Translations under genes and position numbers: made by a program
Notes under the pieces: generated by a model
What the model was told of the DNA's origin: nothing
Database searches by the model: none
Seen by the model: only the letters and a program-made list of their open reading frames with translations
In this document: positions 35,165-43,087 of the stretch, in pieces
Layout of the letters: every line of letters starts with the position of its first letter
How positions within the stretch are numbered: position 1 is the first letter of the stretch
Assembly: GCF_024343775.1 (NCBI RefSeq)
Contig: NZ_RJUF01000020.1
Coordinates: 1 to 62,206, forward strand
Length of the DNA stretch: 62,206 nt
From: Lacihabitans soyangensis
GTDB taxonomy: Bacteria > Bacteroidota > Bacteroidia > Cytophagales > Spirosomataceae
Direction of reading: 5' to 3'

Positions 35165-35912
35165 TTTCTATTTGTGTTTCAAAAATTTCGGAATTTTCCA
35201 GTCTTTTGAGAAGAAAACTTAAATACAAGTTTTTATTTGCCGCTTCAGTTTCGGGAATCCAAGTTTCGGGAACTAGATTTACTACTTCCTGCAAAAAATC
35301 AGGAGTTAAAACTGACCTAAAAAATGCTTTGGTTTGGTTCACTTCAGAAGCAAATGGCAAAAGCACGTGGTCCTTAATCTGCAAAAATGGCTTAATGGCT
35401 TGCTCTTCCCAAGTCTCAGGATTGTGGTGAAAATATAATGAAGCACCGTGATCGATGACCCAAAGCTGTTTATTCCAAAATAACATGTTGGTATTGCGAG
35501 CCGTACGGTCGATGTTCATCAAAAACGCATCAAGCCAAACTATTTTAGTGGCCAACTCGGCATTTACAGTATTGACAACGGCATCAAAAGTGATTGAACC
35601 CGACAAATAATGTAAACCTAGATTGAGCCCCGTGCTAAATTTTAGTAAATCTTGAATTTCCTCGTCTGGTTCGGTTCGTCCAAAGCCTTCTGCTAGTTCG
35701 GCGAAAACCAATTCTGGCACCAATAGGCCAAGTTTACGAGCAATTTCTGCTCCAATAAGGTCTGCAATAAGAGCTTTTGTACCTTGACCAGCCCCTCTGA
35801 ATTTGAGGGCATACATAAATCCGTCGTCGGCCTCCACAATGGCTGGCAAAGAACCACCCTCTCTAAGTGGAGTGATGTATCTGGTGATATTTACGGTACG
35901 GATTTGTGGCAT
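35142..35912 (-). CDS. HipA-like kinase domain protein
   Basis: The 256-residue protein is much shorter than classical HipA (about 440) but has the kinase core. It shows an ATP-binding Lys in YALKFRG (residue 37), the catalytic loop FLMNIDRTARNTNML with Asp135 and Asn140, and the Mg-binding Asp154 in WVIDHGASLYF. Classical HipA phosphorylates GltX and triggers dormancy. This short type is paired with DUF3037 instead of a HipB repressor. The start is 4 bp after the VOC gene's stop, so it is in the same operon. Confidence 0.83.
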   Translation of the reverse strand: MPQIRTVNITRYITPLREGGSLPAIVEADDGFMYALKFRGAGQGTKALIADLIGAEIARKLGLLVPELVFAELAEGFGRTEPDEEIQDLLKFSTGLNLGLHYLSGSITFDAVVNTVNAELATKIVWLDAFLMNIDRTARNTNMLFWNKQLWVIDHGASLYFHHNPETWEEQAIKPFLQIKDHVLLPFASEVNQTKAFFRSVLTPDFLQEVVNLVPETWIPETEAANKNLYLSFLLKRLENSEIFETQIENARKALI

Positions 35913-35916
35913 TTAT

Positions 35917-36966
35917 TTACATTTTCACTCTACCCCAACCCAAGGTTTTTACCATCCAATTGGGAAGCGGATTTTGAGTTTTACGTTTTTTGAGGTTGAT
36001 ATACCAACCAATTTTTTTCAGAATCGGCACTTTGTGGGTTTCTACGAATTCTATCAAGGTACCATCGGGGTCTTCAATGTAGGTAAATCTTCCTGCGGCA
36101 TCGCCCATGTCAAACGAATTTGCACTATCAACCACGAAAGGATAACCGTTATCAAGTAGTTTTTCACCTAGTTTGTCCATATTCAAGGCATCAAAACAAA
36201 GGTGTATAAAGCCCAAATCACCCCAACTGCGGCCTTCCATGATGGTTTTTCGATCGGTGGTGTCCAATACTTGTACGAGTTCCAATTCAATGTTTCCGAA
36301 AAGTCTAGAAAATGCACCTTCTTCGGATTGACTTTTTCTTAATAAAACTCTTCTAAACTGTTTGTCAGCAGCACCAAGCCCAGCAAAATCTTCAAAAACA
36401 CCAGTTTTGTCATATACCAAAGTATCGATTCCTAAAATATCCTTGTACAATTTCAAGGATTTTTCGATGTCACTCACACCTAGAATCACTCCTAGTACTC
36501 CACCGGTGTTTGAAAGGGAGTTCAAAAACCAAGAATCATCATCTACCAATTGCAGTTGATTTCCATAATTATCTTTTAACCAAGCGGTTGGTCTATTCTC
36601 GGGGGTTCTAAGAGTTGGTAAAGATTTGGTCTTTGAAAGCGTCAACACATCTTGACTTTTTATTTTTAAGGTAAAAATCCCCAAATCCCCCAGTTTAGGC
36701 TCAAACGCACATGGTATCGGTAAAGGATTTTTAGATTCCCAAATCTCGGCTCCACCGCCACCAGCCATGTTAACAGCCAGAATAGCCCTACGCCTTCTGA
36801 TGTTGCCATTGGTGTATCTCACCATCAATTTTGCATCTGCTATATCATCAAAAACTGGCACATCAAGCCCCAGATTTTTATTATACCATTTGAACGATTC
36901 ACCGGCGTCAGGCACACCTATTCCCACCTGTTGAATACCAGAAATCAAATTTTCACTTTTAGACAT
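35917..36966 (-). CDS. Two-domain VOC (glyoxalase/dioxygenase superfamily) protein
   Basis: The 349-residue protein contains two vicinal-oxygen-chelate modules. The first (about 8-140) opens IQQVGIGVPDAGESFKWY and ends YGNQLQLVD. The second (about 155-315) has GVILGVSDIEKSLKLYKDILGI and ends EDPDGTLIEFVETHK, with its terminal metal-binding Glu. The reaction is not predictable; relatives include glyoxalases, dioxygenases and resistance proteins. It is cotranscribed with the HipA-like gene 4 bp downstream. Confidence 0.85.
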   Translation of the reverse strand: MSKSENLISGIQQVGIGVPDAGESFKWYNKNLGLDVPVFDDIADAKLMVRYTNGNIRRRRAILAVNMAGGGGAEIWESKNPLPIPCAFEPKLGDLGIFTLKIKSQDVLTLSKTKSLPTLRTPENRPTAWLKDNYGNQLQLVDDDSWFLNSLSNTGGVLGVILGVSDIEKSLKLYKDILGIDTLVYDKTGVFEDFAGLGAADKQFRRVLLRKSQSEEGAFSRLFGNIELELVQVLDTTDRKTIMEGRSWGDLGFIHLCFDALNMDKLGEKLLDNGYPFVVDSANSFDMGDAAGRFTYIEDPDGTLIEFVETHKVPILKKIGWYINLKKRKTQNPLPNWMVKTLGWGRVKM

Positions 36967-37074
36967 TTGTAGTGTTTTGAAATTTTGCCTAAAAATAATA
37001 GATAAATCTGAGTGTAGGTCTGAAAAAGCCAGTAAAGGGAGGGAAATTAAACTTTTTGAGTCATTGGCACATCG

Positions 37075-37773
37075 CTAATAGTCCAAATTCAAGGCCTTGG
37101 TGTAGTTTTCTTTAATTTGTTGTGGCGTGGCATTATCTTTCAAAAAAGCCCGCATGGCGGCGAAATTCGCTAATTGTATCCTCCAAAAACCATTCTTTTC
37201 ATACTTCCGGGCAGAAACAATTACCGATTTTTTTGATATTCCAAACTTAAATTTCGCTTGTGCTCTTCTAAGAAAATCGTAGTCCTCCATGATAACGTAT
37301 TGTTCATCAAATCCGCCCAATTCCAGAAAATCTGCTTTTTTCAGAAAAAGCGTTTGGTCTCCTCCCCTGCACCAAAGAAAATTTAATCTTGTAAAAAAGC
37401 TGTTTATTTTCAATAATACATTTTTTGATTCAATGATTGCTCTGAAACAGCCTAACTGAGCAAATTGTAATACTTTTGTTATTTCAGAGACGTAGTTTTT
37501 TGGTAAAATTGTGTCTGCATGGACGAAAAACAGTATATCTCCTTTGGCCAAATTAGCTCCGTAATTCATTTGACTGGATCTTGAATTACAAGGTGTTTTA
37601 ATATATCTCACCTCATAAGCAGCTAAAGTTTCTTTCAAGTTATCTGTAGAATTTACAGAATCTAAAATCAAAATTTCTATAACCTGGTCTCCTTTGCCCT
37701 CGATAATTCCCTCAACCGTCTTTTGAATGGATTTGGATTCGTTATAAGTAGGAATTAAAATACTGACCGTCAT
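37075..37773 (-). CDS. Family 2 glycosyltransferase, TIGR04283 (arsenosugar-associated) type
   Basis: The 232-residue GT-A enzyme shows SILIPTYNESKSI at the N-terminus, SRSSQMNYGANLAKGDILFF, the metal-binding HADT near residue 87, and GGDQTLFLKKADFLELGGF followed by IMEDYDFLRRA. The combination of QMN.GA, GDQ and MED.D.LRR fits the TIGR04283 group, which is often encoded with ArsS. It is probably the transferase that builds the sugar part of an arsenosugar or a related glycolipid. Three unrelated genes separate it from the AhpD-like gene and arsS. Confidence 0.75.
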   Translation of the reverse strand: MTVSILIPTYNESKSIQKTVEGIIEGKGDQVIEILILDSVNSTDNLKETLAAYEVRYIKTPCNSRSSQMNYGANLAKGDILFFVHADTILPKNYVSEITKVLQFAQLGCFRAIIESKNVLLKINSFFTRLNFLWCRGGDQTLFLKKADFLELGGFDEQYVIMEDYDFLRRAQAKFKFGISKKSVIVSARKYEKNGFWRIQLANFAAMRAFLKDNATPQQIKENYTKALNLDY

Positions 37774-37836
37774 TTTCGATTAAAAAATTTGCCGAATATA
37801 GCTACATTAAAGCTATTTTTGAAAAAAAAGCAATTG

Positions 37837-39309
37837 ATGAAAATTTTATCTACGTATCAAACAAGAGATCTGGATGAATATACCATAAAAAATGAGCCCA
37901 TTCCATCTATTGATTTGATGGAAAGAGCGGCTCAGGCTTTTGTAAACTCATTTGTTTTGAAATATGACAATACCTTCAAAACGGTTATTTTTTGTGGAAT
38001 TGGCAATAACGGAGGGGATGGTTTGGCAGTTGCCAGAAAACTTCATCAATTAGGTTACGATGTCCAAACCTATGTTTTGGGTAATTCCACCAACGGCTCA
38101 ATAGATTTTCTAGAAAACCTAAAAAGACTCCAAAACCAAAGTGAAGTAATCAAGCTCTCAGAAAATGATGAATTTCATTTGCCAAAAAAAGAAAAGAGTG
38201 TAATCATAGACGCTATTTTTGGTTCAGGGCTCAATCGCCCGATTGACGGATTCTTGGCCATTGTAATATTAAAAATCAATCAAACTGGTTTACCAATCGT
38301 ATCCATCGATATTGCTTCTGGTTTGTTTTCGGACACCCATTCACCACAAAGTGCTGTAATTCAGCCAACTTACACCATTACCTTTCAATATCCAAAATTG
38401 GCTTTTTTTCAACCAGAGAATGAAAAATCCGTTGGAAGCTGGGAAGCTGTGGATATTGGCTTGTCGCAAGATTCTATCCGAGAAGCTAAGACAAAATACT
38501 ATTACACCAGCTCTGCAGAAATAAGGCCGTTAGCAAGGTCTAGTTTTTCGCACAAAGGCACTTTTGGGCATGCTTTTTTGGTTGCTGGAAGCTATGGAAT
38601 GATGGGAGCCGCAGTACTCGCCACCAAGGCTTGCCTGCGATCGGGCGTAGGTAAAATCACCACTCACGTTCCCAAAAAATGTGTAGATATATTACAAATT
38701 TCTGTTCCAGAAGTAATTGTGGATATAAGCCATAATGATTATCACTTCGATGGCATTTGGAATTTCACGAAATACGACGCCGTGGCAATGGGACCAGGAA
38801 TTGGTCTTGAAAACATTGATAAGTTTGAAGAATTTCTAAAAAAGACGCCAAACAAAAAACTTATCATTGACGCAGATGGCATAACATTTTTGGGTCAAAG
38901 GCCAGAATTATTAAAGCTTTTGCCCAAAAACACCATCCTGACGCCACATCCAAAGGAATTCAAGTCCTTGATTGGAAGAGGTTGGGAAAATGATTTTGAA
39001 AAACTAGAAATACTTTCTGAATTTGCAGTTTCAAAGAAAATAATCATCTGCCTGAAAGGCAAAAATACGGCTGTGGCTCTACCTAATGGAGAAATTCACT
39101 TTAATTCTACTGGTAATTCAGGCATGGCCACTGCAGGTAGCGGAGATGTGCTTACGGGTATTATCCTAAGTTTTCTTGCACAAGGTTACCCACCAGAACA
39201 AGCTGCCATTCAGGGAGTTTACGAACATGGATTAGCCGGAGACCAAGCGGCAAAAAATCGTTCAGAAAGATCAATGATTGCTAGCGATATTATTGAAAAT
39301 TTGAGATAA
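37837..39309 (+). CDS. nnr: Bifunctional NAD(P)H-hydrate epimerase / ADP-dependent dehydratase (Nnr)
   Basis: From ATG 37837 the protein has 490 residues; an upstream in-frame TTG is rejected. The N-terminal YjeF domain (1-210) epimerises damaged NAD(P)H hydrates, with FCGIGNNGGDGLAVAR near residue 50. The C-terminal ribokinase-like domain (225-490) dehydrates the S-form using ADP, with GSYGMMGAAVLA and NSGMATAGSGDVLTGII. This is nicotinamide cofactor repair in the cytoplasm. It is divergent from the glycosyltransferase. Confidence 0.93.
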   Translation: MKILSTYQTRDLDEYTIKNEPIPSIDLMERAAQAFVNSFVLKYDNTFKTVIFCGIGNNGGDGLAVARKLHQLGYDVQTYVLGNSTNGSIDFLENLKRLQNQSEVIKLSENDEFHLPKKEKSVIIDAIFGSGLNRPIDGFLAIVILKINQTGLPIVSIDIASGLFSDTHSPQSAVIQPTYTITFQYPKLAFFQPENEKSVGSWEAVDIGLSQDSIREAKTKYYYTSSAEIRPLARSSFSHKGTFGHAFLVAGSYGMMGAAVLATKACLRSGVGKITTHVPKKCVDILQISVPEVIVDISHNDYHFDGIWNFTKYDAVAMGPGIGLENIDKFEEFLKKTPNKKLIIDADGITFLGQRPELLKLLPKNTILTPHPKEFKSLIGRGWENDFEKLEILSEFAVSKKIIICLKGKNTAVALPNGEIHFNSTGNSGMATAGSGDVLTGIILSFLAQGYPPEQAAIQGVYEHGLAGDQAAKNRSERSMIASDIIENLR

Positions 39310-39361
39310 GTAAATAATTGAATTCTTTTTTTTATTTTTGTTTCATATAATTCCGAAACTG

Positions 39362-39592
39362 ATGAGTAATCTATTAGACCGAATCACAATCATGCCAGAC
39401 ATTTGTCATGGAAAGCCAACTATTAGAGGCATGAGATATCCTGTCGAGATGATTTTAGATTTATTGTCATCAGGAATGACTTTTCAAGAAATTATTGATG
39501 ATTATCCAGCAATTGAAATTGATGATATCAAAGCCTGTCTTTCGTTCGCTTCGAAGATGACCGATGTAAAAATACTAAGCAATGTGGCATGA
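39362..39592 (+). CDS. DUF433 antitoxin of module 1
   Basis: From ATG 39362 the protein has 76 residues. DUF433 features are visible: RITIMPDICHGKPTIRGMRYPVEM (in blocks), LLSSGMTFQEIIDDYPAIEIDDIKACLSFA. This is a small HTH-type domain, typically the antitoxin or DNA-binding part of a pair with DUF5615. Its stop overlaps the downstream ATG by 4 bp, typical of coupled toxin-antitoxin genes. Confidence 0.87.
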   Translation: MSNLLDRITIMPDICHGKPTIRGMRYPVEMILDLLSSGMTFQEIIDDYPAIEIDDIKACLSFASKMTDVKILSNVA

Positions 39593-39939
39593 AGTTTTTA
39601 GTAGACGCTCAATTGCCTTACGGAATAAAGCAATATCTAAATTCAATTGGATTTGACGCAATACATACCAACGACATTCCTTTAAAAGAAAAAACACCCG
39701 ATTGGGAAATAAACAAAATATCTGTTGAACAAAATAGGGTTGTAATTACCAAAGATAAAGACTTTCTAGACTCTCATCTTTTAAAAAACATCCCTAAGAA
39801 GCTCATTCTCATAACAACAGGTAACATTCGGAACAAAGAACTCTTCCATCTGCTTATCAATAATTTCAATCAAATTTTTGAGCTTTTAGTCCATCACAAC
39901 TTAATAGAAATCAATACTAAAGAAATCAATGGAAATTAA
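39589..39939 (+). CDS. DUF5615 PIN-like putative ribonuclease toxin of module 1
   Basis: The 116-residue protein has the minimal PIN-like pattern of DUF5615 (Mut7-C-related). It shows KFLVDAQLPYGIKQYL with Asp6, IHTNDI, and VVITKDKDFLDSHLL with an acidic pair. PIN-fold toxins are Mg-dependent ribonucleases, but activity here is inferred from family and context only. It overlaps the DUF433 gene upstream and the VOC gene downstream by 11 bp. Confidence 0.85.
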   Translation: MKFLVDAQLPYGIKQYLNSIGFDAIHTNDIPLKEKTPDWEINKISVEQNRVVITKDKDFLDSHLLKNIPKKLILITTGNIRNKELFHLLINNFNQIFELLVHHNLIEINTKEINGN

Positions 39940-40315
39940 AAAAATACACCACATCGCCATTATTTGTTCCAACTATGAGAAATCTAAAGATTTCTATGTC
40001 AACAAATTGGGCTTAGAGATATTAGCAGAAGTGTACCGAAAAGAAAGAGACTCCTATAAACTCGACTTGGCACTTAATGGCGAGTATATTATCGAATTAT
40101 TTTCATTTCCAAATCCACCTATACGGCCAAGCCGCCCCGAAGCTCGTGGTTTACGCCATTTAGCCTTTATGGTTGAGAATGTAGAAAAAGTCAAGTCTGA
40201 ATTAGAAAGTAAAGGTATCGTTTCAGAACCCATCAGAATAGACGAATTTACAGGAAAGAAATTTACTTTTTTTGAGGATCCCGATGGTTTGCCTTTGGAA
40301 ATTTATGAGGGGTGA
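39929..40315 (+). CDS. Single-domain VOC family protein (GloA2-like)
   Basis: The 128-residue VOC protein opens IKKIHHIAIICSNYEKSKDFYVNKLGL (in blocks) and ends FFEDPDGLPLEIYEG. The His near residue 7 and Glu near 125 are the usual metal ligands. It resembles the SMU1112c/YwbC-type glyoxalase-like proteins of unknown substrate. Its start overlaps the DUF5615 toxin gene by 11 bp, so it is cotranscribed with module 1 and flanked by module 2. Confidence 0.87.
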   Translation: MEIKKIHHIAIICSNYEKSKDFYVNKLGLEILAEVYRKERDSYKLDLALNGEYIIELFSFPNPPIRPSRPEARGLRHLAFMVENVEKVKSELESKGIVSEPIRIDEFTGKKFTFFEDPDGLPLEIYEG

Positions 40316-40393
40316 GACCAAAATTGAACTAAAAGTTGCTAAAGGATTATTTATTTGCTAAATAGTTTTAATTTTGTTTATCAAAAAATATTT

Positions 40394-40612
40394 ATGGAAA
40401 GGATAACATTTAACCCAAATCAATGTGGTGGAAAACCCTGCATTAGAGGTATGCGTATTAGAGTAGTAGATGTTTTGGAGCTATTGGCTGCTGGTATTTC
40501 CATTAATGATATTATAACTGAGGAACTTCCTGACTTGGAATATGAAGATGTGGTAGTGTGCCTAAATTACGCAGTTTCTAAGCTCAATCATCCGGTTATC
40601 AAAGCAGCATAA
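40394..40612 (+). CDS. DUF433 antitoxin of module 2
   Basis: From ATG 40394 the protein has 72 residues. The DUF433 signature is clear: ITFNPNQCGGKPCIRGMRI, VVDVLELLAAGISINDI and YEDVVVCLNYAVSK. It is related to, but clearly different from, the module 1 copy, so this is not a recent tandem duplication. Its stop shares one base with the downstream ATG (TAATG). Confidence 0.87.
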   Translation: MERITFNPNQCGGKPCIRGMRIRVVDVLELLAAGISINDIITEELPDLEYEDVVVCLNYAVSKLNHPVIKAA

Positions 40613-40944
40613 TGATCATTCTTGATTCCCATCTACCACCAAGTTTGGCTCCGCGGATCATAGAAACCTACAATATCGACTGCTTTTCAGCCACTTACCT
40701 AAACTTAAGACATGCCGCTGACTTAGATTTGTTTCAGTTTGCGAGAACCAATAATGCTATTTTTATAACCAAAGACGATGATTTCTTAGAGTTAAACAGC
40801 AGATTCGGCAGTCCTCCAAAAATCATTTGGCTCACTTGCGGGAATACATCAAAAAAACGTCTCAAAGAAATGTTTGTATCTCATTTTCATCAGGCAATGG
40901 AGCTATTAAATAACTCAGATATTGTTGAAATTTCAGGAATCTAA
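40612..40944 (+). CDS. DUF5615 PIN-like putative ribonuclease toxin of module 2
   Basis: The 110-residue protein has the DUF5615 pattern: MIILDSHLPPSLAPRII with Asp4, FSATYLNLRHAADLDLFQFA, and AIFITKDDDFLELNSRFG with acidic residues at the second site, then PPKIIWLTCGNTS. It forms the toxin half of a second DUF433/DUF5615 pair. The D-threonine aldolase-like gene starts 9 bp downstream on the same strand. Confidence 0.85.
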   Translation: MIILDSHLPPSLAPRIIETYNIDCFSATYLNLRHAADLDLFQFARTNNAIFITKDDDFLELNSRFGSPPKIIWLTCGNTSKKRLKEMFVSHFHQAMELLNNSDIVEISGI

Positions 40945-40953
40945 AATTTAATT

Positions 40954-42048
40954 ATGACCTCAAACTTAGCCCAAATCGACTCCCCTTCTCTACTTATTTT
41001 GAAAGAAAAAATTGAGGGCAATATTGATAAAATGATAGCCATTGCTGGTGGAGATTCCAGCCGATTAATGCCGCACATCAAGACCAACAAAATGGAAAAT
41101 GTGGTACGAATAATGATAAGCAAAGGCATAAGAAAATTTAAGGCGGCAACCATAGCTGAAGCTGAACTTGTTGCCATGGCCGGAGCCGAAAAAGTACTCA
41201 TATCCCACCAACTTCTAGGCCCAAAAATAGACAGATTATTAAGCTTAATTGTAAAATATCCAAACTCAAAGTTTGCCTCTTTGGCCGATTGCAATGCCGT
41301 GGTTGACGAAATCTCTGAAAAGTTTTCTTCCAAAAATATAATAGCAGAAATCTATTACGATATAAATAACGGCATGGATAGGTCGGGCCATGAAATTGAT
41401 GAACAATTGGCCAATGATTTAAAATATGCAGCCTCCAAACCTTCCATAAAACTTTCAGGATTACAAGTTTATGATGGACACATTCGTGACGATGCTTTTG
41501 GTGAGAGAAAAGCCAAAATAGAGGCTGGAATGAAAAAAGTTTATGAAATATTGGCTGAACTGAAACCTGAAATTGGTGATTTAGAGGTTATAGCTGGTGG
41601 AACTCCAGCCTTCACATCACATGCTTCTGAAATTTCTCGCACGCTAAGTCCCGGCACTTGTGTTTTGTGGGATTGGGGTTACGGCGATAAATTTGCAGAA
41701 CAAAACTTTGAGTTTGCGGCATTGGTGATGAGTAGAATCATTTCAAAACCAAAACGAGGGATTATAACAACAGACATGGGCCACAAAGCCATTTCTTCTG
41801 AAAATCCGATTGACAAACGTATCAGATTTTTGAACCATGACGACCTCAAATTGGTTTCACAAAGCGAGGAACACGGAGTGATAGAAACCCCAAATTGGGA
41901 TAACTATAAAGTTGGAGACATACTTTTAGGTGTTCCTTATCATGTGTGTCCAACTGTGAATCTCTATGATGAGGCTCAAGTAATTGAAAACTCTCAGTGG
42001 ACTAACACTTGGAAAATAGAAGGAAGAAAAAGGAAAATAAACGTATGA
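40954..42048 (+). CDS. D-threonine aldolase / DSD1-type PLP enzyme
   Basis: The 364-residue fold-type III enzyme binds PLP through Lys in MPHIKTNKMENV (alanine racemase N-terminal barrel). The C-terminal D-serine dehydratase-like domain ends with the metal-site HVCPTVNLYDEA. The family cleaves D-threonine or D-3-hydroxy amino acids to glycine and an aldehyde, or dehydrates D-serine, in the cytoplasm. Which it does here cannot be told. Its stop overlaps the GroES-like gene by 4 bp. Confidence 0.87.
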   Translation: MTSNLAQIDSPSLLILKEKIEGNIDKMIAIAGGDSSRLMPHIKTNKMENVVRIMISKGIRKFKAATIAEAELVAMAGAEKVLISHQLLGPKIDRLLSLIVKYPNSKFASLADCNAVVDEISEKFSSKNIIAEIYYDINNGMDRSGHEIDEQLANDLKYAASKPSIKLSGLQVYDGHIRDDAFGERKAKIEAGMKKVYEILAELKPEIGDLEVIAGGTPAFTSHASEISRTLSPGTCVLWDWGYGDKFAEQNFEFAALVMSRIISKPKRGIITTDMGHKAISSENPIDKRIRFLNHDDLKLVSQSEEHGVIETPNWDNYKVGDILLGVPYHVCPTVNLYDEAQVIENSQWTNTWKIEGRKRKINV

Positions 42049-42422
42049 TAGGCGTATCAAAAGACAACAAATTGAAGAAGTTAATGGTGGTGGGCGATAA
42101 GGTTTTGATAAAGCCCAAAAATCCAAAAGATAAAACCAACTCGGGACTTTACCTTCCGCCAACTGTTACAGAAAAAGAGGATGTGCAATCAGGCTATGTG
42201 GTGAAGGTTGGCCCTGGCTATCCATTGCCCAATACAGCCGAAGAAGAACCGTGGAAAGCAACAGAAGAGAAAGTAAAATATATGCCTCTGCAAGCAGAGG
42301 AAGGGGATTTGGCTATTTATTTACAACGCCACGCCATTGAGATTCAGTACGAAAGCGAAAAATATGTGATAGTTCCGCAGGCCTCCATTTTACTTCTGGA
42401 AAGAGCGGAAGATTTATTTTAA
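42045..42422 (+). CDS. GroES-like co-chaperonin protein (not paired with groEL)
   Basis: The ATG at 42045 overlaps the preceding stop (ATGA) and gives 125 residues, longer than GroES (about 95). It has the chaperonin-10 barrel: VVGDKVLIKPKNPKDKTNSGLYLPP and SGYVVKVGPGYPLP, ending YVIVPQASILLLE. The mobile loop region differs: TVTEKEDVQ replaces the GroEL-binding loop, and about 30 residues are inserted after VGPGYP. No groEL is near. It may be a divergent stand-alone protein coupled to the aldolase. Confidence 0.75.
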   Translation: MIGVSKDNKLKKLMVVGDKVLIKPKNPKDKTNSGLYLPPTVTEKEDVQSGYVVKVGPGYPLPNTAEEEPWKATEEKVKYMPLQAEEGDLAIYLQRHAIEIQYESEKYVIVPQASILLLERAEDLF

Positions 42423-42546
42423 GTAGCTCGATTTTTCAAATCGAGTATTTTAATCTCTATAGATAATTGGTGTTTTTTGACAGCGATTTGGAAAATCGCT
42501 TTACGTGTGAGCGGCGATTGTTGCGATTTAGGAAAATCGAACTACT
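42422..42546. repeat. Palindromic intergenic element with three hairpins
   Basis: It contains hairpin 1 CTCGATTT (42427-42434)/AAATCGAG (42438-42445), hairpin 2 AGCGATTT (42482-42489)/AAATCGCT (42493-42500), and hairpin 3 CGATTT (42524-42529)/AAATCG (42534-42539). The ends, AGTAGCTCGATTTTTC and its near-complement GGAAAATCGAACTACT, form imperfect terminal inverted repeats. It lies between two converging genes and supplies the thioredoxin stop codon. Confidence 0.65.
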
Positions 42547-42979
42547 TTTTGAGTAATCCTTTGGTGTAGTCGGCTTCGTCCATCAATAATTTGGGAGGAA
42601 AAACTCCTTCTAGGCGGTTTACCAATTCACCATCTGGACTAAAAAACAAGTAGGTTGGAAAAGCATTAACCATATATTTTTGTACAAGAGCTCTTCCAGG
42701 TACATCCTCAGCGTTTACTCTGTAAGCTATAAATTCGGCGTTGAACTTTTTAGCTACTAGACTATCCGAAAAAGTTGTCTTGTCCATGATTTTGCAAGGT
42801 CCGCACCAAACAGCATACACGTCCATAAAAACCATTTTATTTTCTGACTTCGCTCTTTTCAAAACATCCTCAAAACCAATTTCCTGCATTTTTAAGAAAT
42901 TCATCTGTTGGCCAGAAACTTGGCTCAAACCAGCCATAAAAACCAACCCAAAAGCAATATTCTTTTTTAGAAAAATCAT
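42542..42979 (-). CDS. Secreted thioredoxin-family protein
   Basis: From ATG 42979 the protein has 145 residues; an upstream TTG is rejected because ATG 42979 gives a good signal peptide (NIAFGLVFMAGLSQVSGQ). The thioredoxin fold has the redox motif WCGPC in VYAVWCGPCKIMDKTT and cis-proline NAFPTYLF. It probably reduces or folds periplasmic proteins. It is divergent from the cytochrome c assembly gene, which needs reduced thiols, so a linked role is possible but inferred. Confidence 0.88.
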   Translation of the reverse strand: MIFLKKNIAFGLVFMAGLSQVSGQQMNFLKMQEIGFEDVLKRAKSENKMVFMDVYAVWCGPCKIMDKTTFSDSLVAKKFNAEFIAYRVNAEDVPGRALVQKYMVNAFPTYLFFSPDGELVNRLEGVFPPKLLMDEADYTKGLLKK

Positions 42980-43049
42980 AACACATATTTTATCTGACAA
43001 ATCTGGTAATAATTGTTAATAAAACCTCTTTTTAAAACCTTTTTTAGGG

Positions 43050-43057
43050 TAATTTTG
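43050..43057 (+). promoter_or_regulatory. Candidate -7 box of the cytochrome c assembly gene
   Basis: TAATTTTG matches TAnnTTTG exactly, 30 bases before the ATG at 43088. No clear upstream TTTG was found at the usual distance. Confidence 0.35.
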
Positions 43058-43087
43058 TAATCATTTTACAAAACAAAAATTTCGGAA

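Noticed and set aside
39362-40944. The two DUF433/DUF5615 modules as a recent tandem duplication.
   Set aside because: The proteins share only family-level motifs and differ through most of their length.
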